Shown here piece after piece: positions 1 through 10,802 of a DNA stretch of 64,000 bases. Origin of the DNA: Lutjanus erythropterus (Eukaryota > Chordata > Actinopteri > Lutjaniformes > Lutjanidae); the NCBI GenBank assembly GCA_020091685.1, contig CM034594.1, positions 1,364,692 to 1,428,691 on the forward strand, in the 5' to 3' direction. Position 1 is the stretch's first letter. Each line of letters begins with the position of its first letter. A program made the translations under genes and the position numbers. The notes under the pieces are model-generated. The model was given only the letters and a program-made list of their open reading frames with translations. It was not told the DNA's origin and did no database searches.

Positions 1-178
1 GCATATAACATGAAACAGTGGTGTGCCCTTCAAAGATTTTCCATACTGTAAAATCCATTATTTATGAAGTCAGTTCTCCAGTGCATTTCCTGTACTGTGT
101 GTAGGGTTAATATTGAATTATTTTATTCTTTCTAAATTTGACAGAGAAAACAAAGGAGGACTAGAATAGAGGACTAAC

Positions 179-400
179 TGTCTAACTTTACCCTCAGCTC
201 AGATAATTGAATATCCAGCACTAAGAAACTTAATTTACTTTGATTTTCTGTGGGGGAAATGGAACTGCAAAGTCATTTCTCGCTACATTTGACTCAGCGA
301 GAAGGCTGTGACAGAAATTTGTCACAACTGAGGCAAGGAAGAGCTTGGAAGACATGCAGCAGGGACTCAAGCAAACCATAATAAACATGGCACTCTATTT
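179..400 (+). repeat. Dispersed repeat R1, copy 1, with two hairpins
   Basis: This segment aligns collinearly with 2,492-2,725. Shared blocks include 'cactaagaaacttaattta', 'actgcaaagtcatttct' and 'gctacatttgactcagc'. It contains an 8-bp hairpin (arms 277-284 and 296-303, 11-nt loop) and a 7-bp hairpin (arms 307-313 and 320-326, 6-nt loop). The family is not one I recognise by name. It could be an old non-autonomous transposon or a local duplication; no terminal inverted repeat or target-site duplication is obvious. Confidence 0.75.
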
Positions 401-414
401 ACATCTTTTTTTTT

Positions 415-570
415 CCTAAGCCCTGACCCTTTCTGCTCTGTGTTCCAATAACAGTTGAGCAACCTTGGAAGCTGGCAGAACCTCAGTTTCTTTTGTTTCC
501 TGTTTCCTCTACTTAGATATGCTATGTGCTAGTCTCGTCTATGTTCCTGGTTTCCTGCAAGGAAACTAAA
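415..570 (+). repeat. Dispersed repeat fragment shared with 17.24-17.40 kb
   Basis: The stretch around 436-470 ('tgctctgtgttccaataac' then 'agttgagcaa') matches 17,270-17,304 ('tgctctgtgatccaatatc' then 'agttgagcaa') with few substitutions, and weaker similarity continues on both sides. It is probably a fragment of an interspersed element. No coding content is seen in this part of the window. Confidence 0.5.
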
Positions 571-879
571 ATAGAAGAGAGGGCAATTACATCACTATAA
601 AACATTCTCTCCTCTGCTTGGTGCCAGAATCTGGTCCCAGATCTGCTGAGGGTTGTGGGAGATGCTCGGAGAAGCGAAAGAAACATTCTACACTGTATGT
701 ATGTGTATGATGAACAAAAAAACATACAGAACACACTTCTGAGAATAAGATGCTGACAAATTTTTTTACAAATGTGAGCATTTGTGACACAAAATGGATC
801 GGTTTATGGAAGGTGGTCCCGATGTTTTAACAACAGACGTGGACCCTAAGTTACAAAGGGTTTAGAAACCCTGATATAG

Positions 880-1038
880 ATTAGCTAGCTAGTTAGCTAG
901 CATTTTGCCAACATTACCTATCAGAAGTAACCAGCTAGCTAATGATTAATGTAGATTTACTAGCTAGTTAGCTAAAGTTTTGCAACACAACAAACTCTAG
1001 CTAAGTATCTTGCTAATTATTGCAGATTAGCTAGTTAC
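880..1038. repeat. TAGCTAG-rich degenerate repeat
   Basis: Several 'agctagctag', 'tagctagttagcta' and 'ccagctagctaatg' motifs lie in about 160 bases. This is a degenerate tandem cluster of a palindromic tetranucleotide-like motif. No gene or structured RNA can be supported here. Confidence 0.7.
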
Positions 1039-1468
1039 TAAAGGAATATTTTTCCCCTCAGCAACATCTTTTAACCATCATCACAATGTGATTATTCTTT
1101 TGAACACAGAAGAGCCTAGCACATAGTATGTCTAAGCACAGGAAACAGGAACGGAGAAAGTTCAGTGAGGTTCCACAAGGCGCGGGACTTAAGAAGGGTC
1201 ATCTGTATCAGCAAACAAGAGACGTTAAAATTTTTACTTGATGAATTCATTTCCAAGTGTACTGAGACAGTTTATGTTCTTAGATTAATAACATTTTCAG
1301 GTAGCAACTAACACTCATGATCGATAGTGACTTTTACTGCCATTTGCTCTGTCCCTCCCACCATGTTGGCCATATTGATTGTGTTGTTGTCACTGAGCTC
1401 TATGAGCTATTACTTCTCATCGGGGTCTACAAGAAGGATTAGAAGTTAGATGAATTAAAAGGAAGATG

Positions 1469-1470
<2 letters not shown>

Positions 1471-1537
<67 letters not shown>
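1471..1537. repeat. (TG)n microsatellite
   Basis: A pure TG dinucleotide tract of about 67 bases, followed by a short interrupted TG stretch. Likely length-polymorphic. Confidence 0.97.
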
Positions 1538-1543
<6 letters not shown>

Positions 1544-1712
1544 AGTGTGTCAACACGGTTACATACAGATGTCAGTTAGCTCGACATTGACCGGCAGACA
1601 CACAGAAGCACGTCCTGTCCTTCCTCTGACCCACTAATGCAATATGATCTTTCAGGGGGGTTTCAAGGCAGGGTGAAGCATTACAGAAAGCTGTCCTAAT
1701 ATAATTATAGGC

Positions 1713-1716
<4 letters not shown>

Positions 1717-1751
<35 letters not shown>
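1717..1751. repeat. (GT)n microsatellite
   Basis: A pure GT tract of about 35 bases. Confidence 0.97.
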
Positions 1752-1752
<1 letters not shown>

Positions 1753-2491
1753 CTCTGCAGGCTGGTGGTCATCTTGCATAATAAGATTGAACGGCTTCTA
1801 TGACTCAGGCTGCAATGCAGTGTGGGAATTTGGTGTATTATCACAGTAACAGGTGAACGGGCCGTGTGAAAGTTGATGTCATCACAATGATGGTCACATG
1901 ACTGGATGAAGAGGTGATTCAACCTGCTGACTCCAGGATCAGTTCAGTCACTGTTACTTTGTTCTGAGGTCAAAACTCGTTGGCATCAAGTGACTCATGG
2001 TGAGAGACGGAAGAGCGAGGACTTAATGCTGAATGTACACAGTGTGGGAAATATTCTGATTAGGACGCTTCTACTTAAAAATTCAGTTTACATCTGTTTG
2101 TAGCCAACAGGGGATGACAGATACTGTAGATTAACATTGCAAATGTTCTGTTTTATGTGTGAAATTTCTGATCACAAGCCTTCAGAATTCTTGGGTGTGT
2201 TTTGGTGTTTAAACTCATCAAAACGTTGTCTCTTTTTCCACGATCAAGATTTATTCCAGCTTGGGTCTTATTCTCATCACTCATTTCTATCAGTTTTGAT
2301 AACATGCTACTCTGGGAATACAGCAACATCACTACATTGAGGCAAGAAACACAAGCAGCCAGATGATCAGACAGGTTTACACCAGCAGTTTTGCCAGATT
2401 ATCTAAACCACTCTAATTTGAGACTCCTATGCTTATGTCTGAAATCTGACTTCTTTTTAGCATGTACCCCAAGAAGAAGAGATACACTCAA

Positions 2492-2725
2492 GGTCTAACT
2501 GAACTGTCAGGAGATAATTTAACATCCAGCAGCACTAAGAAACTTAATTTAGTTTGATTTTTATGGGAAGAAACAGCACTGCAAAGTCATTTCTTGCTAC
2601 ATTTGACTCAGCAAGAAGGCTGCAGACGTGACAGACATTTGTCACAAAGACTTGACTTGGAAGAAATACATCAGTGACTCAAACATACACATAACACAAA
2701 TATTAGCTTGACATTCTACTTACAA
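2492..2725 (+). repeat. Dispersed repeat R1, copy 2, with covarying hairpin
   Basis: Second, same-strand copy of the element at 179-400, about 2.3 kb away. The first hairpin is kept (arms 2,591-2,598 and 2,610-2,617, same 11-nt loop). The C-G pair 281/299 of copy 1 is replaced by T-A (2,595/2,613), so pairing is preserved. The second hairpin is kept as GTGACA/TGTCAC (2,628-2,633 and 2,640-2,645). Divergence outside the stems includes small indels. Confidence 0.75.
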
Positions 2726-5604
2726 TGTTTTTCATCCAATTAATTCTTCATAAACAAGCAAGAGACACTGTTTCACAGATTCACTTGAAACTGTAGTGTC
2801 CCAGTTTCTAATAACAGATCGAGGGTACGCACTCATTAAGTTAACTGGAATCTCAGTCATGAACGCCCACTGCACAACAGTTTGTAATATTCTGATACAG
2901 GATTTTACAACTCCACAAAGTTATCCAAAGTATTTTATCTATTGTAGTAAAAACAACAGTAAAAATATGGGCGCACATTATAAAGTAATCAGCAAGGAAT
3001 ATCCACCACCTATTTGATTGCACTGCAGCATTTTGCTTGATGATGTGACATTGCACTGCAGCAAATTCTGAGTCCTGTGCATTAACACCCCAGTACTATG
3101 GACCTTCCCTAACAGAAATAATCCTTAAAGTTCATTCTGCCTTGCATTATATTAAAATTTAATTCGATACCTCAAAGGCGAACAGTTGGACTTATTATAA
3201 GACTGTGTTGGGGAAACTACTTTAAAGAAGGCTGAGCAGATTTTTTCTTTGACTAAGAAAACGTAAATGGAAATGAATGCAGTGAAACAAAACTTGCATA
3301 GTCTGACCCTTGATAGTCTACTTTTTTCACTCAATGAAGGAACTGATAAAGAATCAAACCAATAATAAGACTCAATGATTGCATTGCATATCTATAAAAT
3401 GTCATCGATTCCCATCCCTACTACTATCAAAAAATGTATTGTCTAACTAAAAATACTTTCATAACGTAGTTCAGCTACATCCAAACTACATCATAGGAAA
3501 TCAATCTGAGTCTGGAATCTCATATTGTTACACTGAGGTAAAACTTAAAGGAGCAATTGTAGAAATGGAATCAGGAAAATGCTAATTTTATAGAGGAAAT
3601 CATAGCATTCTACTGTAGTCACCTTGGTTGTCTTTAAATTACAACGGTGGCCGGTGAGTTATGCCATTGTGCCATGTTGTATGGCAAAAATATCATGACA
3701 GTGAAATAAATATGTTGTTTGTAATTAACTACCTAAATGCATTACCCAAAATGATTAACTGCTGAAAAAGTTCCTGAGATTTGAATGTGGTTAAACTAGT
3801 AACTGATCTACATGTTGTTAGCTATAGCCAAACACCATTATGAGATAACCTATCACCCTTAATAAGACAGGTAAACTAAGGACAGCACTTGTAATGATTT
3901 GAGATGTCAACACTATGAAGACAGATAGATCCAGGAAGCAGCACAGGTTTCCAGAGACAAATCTTGTTAAGGTTTGACTTCAGCTAATGGAGATTTAGTG
4001 ACATTCACGTCTTGCTCACACTTTTAAAAAGACACACAAAATCACGCTGTAATTTTCCACATAGCATACGTTCAATTCATGCAGTGCACACACACATCAT
4101 GTTACTGCTCTTCCTGCCTCCCTTGTTCAAGCCACAAATCGAGTGCAGAGACTGAGGAGGGCAGTAGTCTGGTGCAGGCAGGAGTCTGAGAAAACATCCT
4201 GCAATTAAAATGATCTGCTTCCCAGTCTTTTCTGCAAATATGATTTAGCTGGGAAACTTCAGCTGATATTGTGTTAGCTTTGCAGAGAGAAAGTGTCAAG
4301 CTGCACTCACAAATACACACACGTAGGTTCACACACACACACACACACTCAGCTCCTACACCTATTATCCTCTTCCTCCAGGCTTATCACGGTGCTGTGT
4401 CACTGCCCCTCCTGCCACTGCTGCAATTCCCACCCACCCAAGTTAAGCCTAGGGAAAATTGTCTGTGTGTTTGTACGTGAGTGTGTGTTGTAGCTTGCGT
4501 TTCTGCAGGGCAACTTGCTTCCTGTTTCTTCATTTTTTGTGAGTCTTCTCGTCCTTCAGTGTATAGTATACATCATTGCAAGTATCACAAAAGCCTGTGC
4601 ATGCTTGAATGCGCTCATACCTGTGAGTGTATGTGTGTGTTTGTGAGTGTGTGTGCCTGAATGGTTTCCAAGACACAAAAGAGAGGCAGATTAACATAAC
4701 AATATCCAAATCCCCCTCTGCCCTTGGAACAGCAGGCGAAGAGGGCACAGACCACGCTATCTTTATGTGTGTTTGTAAGTGTGTGTGTGCGCTTGTATGT
4801 GTGATCATATGTGCCGGCATCCATGTCCATGTCAGCGTGCAAGTGTGTGTTTGTAACTGTGATGGTAAAAGTGCCTGTGTGTGTATGTGTTGGAGCTAAT
4901 CTAAACACAGTGCAGCCAGGCGTGAAGTGGAGCAGTCTAGTCGATATGCTCCAGTATCATATTGTTGTGTTGTGTTCCCTTCCTATCAGTCTAGACCAGT
5001 GCCACAGGCCAGCTTATCATATGTACTGCGTCTCTGATGTGATAGAACAGTGCATGCAGCGCGGTTTCAGGAGGTTTCCAGGGTCAGTGATGAGACTCGC
5101 AAACCAGGGACATTAAGGAAAAATGGAATAATAACTTCATTCCAGGCAAGAGGCAATTCACACCAACACTCCAAAGCTCCACACTGTTAAAGATCATGCA
5201 GGAGTTTATTGAATCAACTCATCTTTTCTCATTAACTTAACACAAATATACAAGTTGTATTTAATTAGACTTAAATTTCCAATTTATTTTCAAAACACTT
5301 CAGGACTTATGAACTTGAGTTCTTCTAATTTGAAGTCTTTTGACTTGAAATGATGAGTTAAATGAATGTCCTGTACAGAGTTCATTTAAAATAAATTACG
5401 TTTCTAAAGTAATGTGATCAGGGCAATTTGCTTAGACTTGCTGTGTGTCTTTAATACACTTTAAGATAAGTTATGTTTGCTTATTTTCACAATAATAAAA
5501 AACTCACTAATCCATTGTGAAAAATGATGAAGGTATTGAATATCTCAGGAGCAGCTGCAGCTGTAAGTTCAGTATGTGAAATGAAGAACTGCCTCATCAA
5601 ACTA
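2726..5604. other. Non-coding tract, TG/CA-rich around 4.3-4.9 kb
   Basis: No exon can be supported. A short (CA)n lies at 4,330-4,348. A degenerate TG-rich stretch at about 4,620-4,900 produces spurious Cys-Val and Thr-His reading frames on both strands. The rest is AT-rich sequence without a recognisable motif. Confidence 0.55.
4330..4348. repeat. (CA)n microsatellite
   Basis: Short pure CA tract. Confidence 0.9.
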
Positions 5605-5865
5605 GTGATGTTCATGATAAATCATTAATTGATTAATCATCGTTAATAATTTAACAGATGAAAATGTATTAATCACTAGTCTAGAAATAGCAGTAATTTC
5701 CACTTGTTTGACATTATTTTGTCTGGCAGAGCCATTTATAGAAAAGGGAAACATAAATTTAAAATAAAAATTAAGAAAAAAGAGAACAAACATATGTTTA
5801 ATATCTTATTAATTATTAGTGTATTATTAGTCAGTAAAGGAAAATACATAAAATATGCAAGCCTA
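5605..5865 (+). repeat. Dispersed repeat R2, copy 1
   Basis: The core 'tagaaatagcagtaatttcc' followed by 'tttgacattattttgtctgg' matches 54,173-54,222 ('tagaaatagcagtatttgca', 'tttgacattgttttgcctgg') in the same orientation. Both copies continue into an AT-rich tail ending 'aaggaaaatacataaaa' / 'aaggaaaatacacaaaa'. Probable non-autonomous DNA transposon. Confidence 0.7.
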
Positions 5866-7311
5866 CTGCAAACTGAGAAAATTGAAAAGAATACCAAATT
5901 TGTTTGTAATGTTCAACTGAAAGGTGACTGAAGAGTTGTTGGTGCTTCTTAACAATATAATTAACATTATATATAGCATATTTAAGACGTTTCCTCAAGT
6001 ACAACTGAATTAATATGTTTATTTGAGTAGAAATTATTATTTACTTTTTAACTCGGAACAAATTTTTATTTTTGTAGTGTATATTTGCCACTAACCGTCG
6101 TTGTTTTAAGGACATTGGTTTTTAAACATAATCAAAACACATGTGGGACACTATGGACCAATAGAAAAGTGACATTCAAGATATTCAAGACTCTAAAACT
6201 GTATAAAAAGTTCACTTCAGTGAACTCAAAAACACTTTACATGACTTTAAACACAATGTGACTTCAGTCTAAATGTTCCCGAGCTGAACAACCTATTGTT
6301 GCTGCTGTAATTTCTCAATGTCTTGTCAACCCCACCCTTGAGCTTGAATTGTGCAGATTTTACGTCAGACTCTTGGGTCAGAGAAGAATGCCAAGAAGTG
6401 ACCCCATGTGTTTCTGCAGCATTCATAAACTCTCACAGTGAAACGAAGCAGACTGTACTCTTGTTCTCATAGTCTTCAGTAAGTTTTGTGTGTATTTACA
6501 ACAGCTGCATTGTTGAAACATTTATATTTTGCAAGTCTACTCTTGGTCTTCTTTATAGCCTCATTTGTCCTGTTTTCTTCAAGTCTCTATACTAATTACT
6601 TTATATACAATATGTGCTACAAGCTCAGGTGGTCAGCAGCCAAGTAACACAATCTTCTGTCTATTTTTAATCCCCTACTTTGCTGAAATGGAAGGAAATT
6701 CATATTTTCTCTATAATAAATCTACTTTTGTCATACACTCTCTTCCCTCCTCCTATTTGTCATTCCCTCCTTTCCAAACTTTTAGTTTCACACTCCTCCT
6801 CTCATCCTCTCCCTCCTGTTGAGTCTGTGTCTTGCTGTTCTTTGTTTTGTCCTCATTTCCACTCATTACATAGGTCTCTGCTGTCCAGTCTCTTTGCCTC
6901 GTTCCCTTTCTTTTTTGCGACACACACGAGAGCTGTCCCTCTCAATTATATAATGATGAGGGCAGAGAGAGAGAAAAGAGAGGAAGTGTTGGATTTAAGC
7001 GAACCAGTGCCCTCCTTCAGCCTGACATGGCTTTTTACACAGTTCTAATTGGTGCATAGCAGGTGTACATGCACACAACATATCTGAACATATCTATACA
7101 TGCACACAAAAACATCTGTAGGCGCTGAAGCAATGCAAGAGAAAAACATTGGGCATTTGTATCAATTTAGCAGCTTTAATCTCTTCCATATGGGCATGGG
7201 GGCTAATGCATCTGCTAAGGCTATTAGCTGCTATGAGCCCTGTGGATACAGGCTGGACTAGACCTATTATCAGTTTGGCAGGGACTGAAAATACCACCAT
7301 AGACAATAACT

Positions 7312-7342
7312 CAACAACAACGGCAACAACAACAACAACAAA
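7312..7342. repeat. (CAA)n microsatellite
   Basis: Near-pure CAA trinucleotide tract interrupted by one 'cgg'. Confidence 0.9.
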
Positions 7343-9727
7343 CCACAGCTATCACTATCACAAAAAATCCCAGATCTCCCGTTGACCTCTATAGAGCTTG
7401 CAGATGTCTGCCTTGTTGAAACAGGGTCAACTTGATGGACAGAAAAAGAGGTGAGGCTGAGGAAAAACAGCCAAAGGTACTGACTGCTACGGTAACAGTC
7501 GACCCAGTTTCAAACCAAAATACACCCAGGTGCTCAATCACAAACAGAAATGCAGAAAAGCTATTAAATGTATGCATAGGCACACATAAAATATGCATAC
7601 ATATGTTGGATGTCACCTGCTAGCTCCTAAACACAAACACACACTTCACACCTCCTACTTTTTATCCGACTCACCTGAGTTCGATGGCCTCCCCCATCTC
7701 GCCACAAGAACTCATCTCACACAGGAACGACAGCAGATGAGAGGAGATGCAGAGGAAGAAGTCCCTCAGACTAGTGGCCACAGCAATAACAACAGCAAGA
7801 GAAAAAGATGAGAGGAGGAGAGGAGCGAGAGAGCATGTGATGATATTGCGCTCACAGTGAGGGACAGAGAGGAGAGGAGGGAGAGCGCAGAGCGAGGAAG
7901 AGAACCACACCTCTTCTTAAGGGATTAACTTGGAAAAAGGAGCCCTGACACATTCGCAAATGCACGCACAGTGATGCACCCAAACACAATCAAACTGCCC
8001 ACGACCCAGCATGGATGAGCGTCTGGTGTACAGATACACACAAACAGATACTGTATGCACACACACGTACATACACTCACAGCTGCTCTAAAAATAAAGA
8101 CAAATCAATGTTTGATGCTCCAAATCCTGGGAGTGAGGGAAGAAGGGAGTGGGAGGATAGAAGCAGAGAGAGAGTTACAGAGAGAACGAGAGAAAAGGGG
8201 AGGGGTGATTAAGCGAGTCATGGCTGGTGGTGACACAGTTTTCTTTGCTCTCCATCTGCTATGGGCGCACTGGTCAAGAGTGCACTAGGGAAGAGGGCAA
8301 GATCTGGGGCTGGAGCCAGGGGACATGCACTGGAGCTGGAACTGGGGAACAAGGCCAGAGCTGGAGGAGGATGTGTTCAACGTGAGGACTGGAACTGAGC
8401 CTGGTAGTATGTTTCCACAGGGGCGTTACTGGACATGAGGGAGTGTGTTGCTTCCCAGTACTGGATGCTGCAAGGCAGACTACAGAAATACAACAAGCAA
8501 GGCTCATTTCTACAAGGGTGAAAAAGGATGCATCGCACCCTCAGTTTAATGTTTTGTAGACTTTGTAGTTGAAATTTTAATAATAAATGCCAAGTGCAAG
8601 GTGGCAGGTCTCAGCACATGGACTGTGTGCCTCTATGTGCATCTCTTTGGTTCATGTAGCCAATGTGCAGCAGTGCAACGTGCAAAAGTGCTGGGTGAAG
8701 GTGAATATAGATCAGAGAATGCTGTGATTATTAATCCTCTCTCAGCCTGTCACATCACTGGTCCAATAGCTCTGAAACAGCTGTGCACCAGAAACAGAGA
8801 GCTTTACCTCGGGGAATATCTTGATCACAGCATGAGCACATATCATCACATATCTGCACCCAAAGACATAACAGATTGAAATAAAGCTTGAAATACAATT
8901 AATAAAGAAACTGATTTGGTGGTGATTACATCAGACAGAAGCTATTTTGGCAATAATGCCAATGTGTCTCACCTTGTACATGGTCACAGAGTTTAGTAAT
9001 TATGGAATTATAGTGCAAATAATTATGGAGTATGGAATCATAATCGACCAATCTGCTGTGTATAGATGTCTGTATGGTTATACTGTAGCAGCCTGGTGTT
9101 GTTTTCAGGTGACTGTATACACAGTGAAGGTATAGACAACAGCACTGCCCTCTGAAGCGGCACTTCTCAGAGGCTTTATGAACATATTCATTCTTACTCA
9201 TAAAGCAAACTGTTACTGACAGGGTTCAACACACTATATTCATGTAAGACTCTTCAATTTTTTCCACTTATGTTCCTGCATAATCTGTTTATCAGGGACC
9301 CCCACTCATTTCAGATGCACCCTAAGTCATGTTGCTCTGGAACCAGGCTGGCAGTATTCCTAAAAGATGATTAAGTAGACCTTTAGTTGCAATGCCAGAG
9401 AACCCTTCACCTGAACATTCTGGGGTAATCTGTTTCTGACAACACTGAGGCACGGTGGTGTTTTGAGAATCGTACGAGTATGAGGAACGCGTAATTCATT
9501 TCTGATCTACAGTTACATGAAATCTAGTTTTTAAAGTTTGTTCAAAACAGCTGGGATTTCTGTGAGTCATGCTGCAAAGCCCAAATTTACATACTGATTA
9601 TCAACTTCTACGGTATATCAGACTTGTGGCAATCAATTTATCACACTGCCTCTTGCATCATTGCAGGAATGCAGTGCATAGCTGTTTACATATAAAATGT
9701 GAAATGGGAAATCACGCCAAAGGTTAA

Positions 9728-9756
9728 ATATATACATATATATACATATATATATT
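9728..9756. repeat. (TATACA/TA)n tract
   Basis: Alternating 'atatacatatatatacatat' sequence of about 29 bases. Confidence 0.85.
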
Positions 9757-10177
9757 GTCACTATCACTCCCTGTTCTGTCATTTTTATTTTATACTTTGT
9801 ATACACAGTGTTAAATTATTTACATTTTTTTCCATTTGATAAAAAAGTAAAGGTTTTGGATTCAAGGTTTCTGCCTGACATGAGAGACAGACTGCTTCTG
9901 GAGGCAACAGGTTTGGGGATTAAGGGGCTCACACAGCTGTAGACATGATGGAGAAACTGACCTTGAGATTCTAGGAGGGTTTCGCCTGGAGCTTAAGAAA
10001 ATTACACTCCTGAACTTGAAGAGATGGTTGATGAGGCAGCTGGGCGCTGGGGCTGAGAGGGTTAAGAAACAAATGAAGCAAGCTAGAACCACATCCTGCA
10101 CCTTGTTCATACCTTGCACCAAAAAGCATCTTCAGTTATCTAATCACATGGGTACACAAGTAGAACTGTAAATGCAT

Positions 10178-10802
10178 CTAAGGGCCTTTTCACACCTGAA
10201 AGTCTGAACCAAGGTTCAAACCAAGGTTTGTATTTTTGTTAATTGCATACTACTGATCCACTTAGTTTTAATGTCACATTGCAATTATGTGAGCATGGAA
10301 AATAACGACATACCTACATCCATTCATTGTAACTTACTTACTTAAGTGCAACTGATTGGTTTGTAGACAGTCATACATCTGACAAGCCTTTTTTTCCACC
10401 TAATTCTTTGTAAAGTCATCGGATCAAATGTCAATTAAACGTTTGCCTGCTCCTCTTCCCATGTGCCACTGCGGCTCATTTTGCGTTGTTTCTCCTTTTC
10501 ACAGATCTGACCATGTTCCACTTCTTTTCATTGGACCAAGGTCCTGCTGTTGAATGATTCAGACATTCAGACCAATTACAGGAAGTTCTGTCGGGAACCG
10601 TCAGAACCAGAAAAAGAACAAACAATGCAACAAAACAAAATAGGCTGCAGTACCACATGGAGAGAGGAAGGAGGAGACCAAATGTTTCTTCGCCATTTGG
10701 CCTGACGACTTTATACAGACCAAGACTACCCGGATCCAGTGTATACAACGCAACAAAAACATGAACCCTGGTTTAGACTTTCGGGTGTGAAAGGACCCTT
10801 AG
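10178..10802. mobile_element. Inverted-repeat transposon (MITE), 625 bp
   Basis: The left end (10,178-10,216) and the reverse complement of the right end (10,764-10,802) match over about 39 bases with five differences. Both begin CTAAGGG and share 'tttcacacc', 'gaaagtct' and 'aacca'. Nothing inside encodes a transposase, so it is non-autonomous. I could not define a clean target-site duplication, so the superfamily is unassigned. The ends resemble those of the element at 61,589-62,038. Confidence 0.85.

Larger units (their letters stand above)
1039..2491. other. Non-coding spacer with two TG microsatellites
   Basis: Contains two (TG)n tracts (1,471-1,537 and 1,717-1,751). The open reading frames crossing them translate to His-Thr or Cys-Val repeats and are artefacts. 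I see no splice-bounded coding exon here. Confidence 0.6.
5866..10177. other. Non-coding tract with simple repeats
   Basis: Holds a (CAA)n run (about 7,312-7,342), purine-rich low-complexity DNA (7.80-7.91 and 8.13-8.21 kb), a degenerate 'ctggagctggaactgg' stretch (about 8,300-8,400) and a TATACA run (about 9,728-9,756). Reading frames in it are short, overlap on both strands and lack splice-bounded, conserved-looking peptide, so none is annotated as a gene. Confidence 0.55.

Noticed and set aside
4530..4908. Overlapping frames in the TG-rich 4.6-4.9 kb region
   Set aside because: Repeat-driven, present on both strands, no splice-bounded conserved segment.
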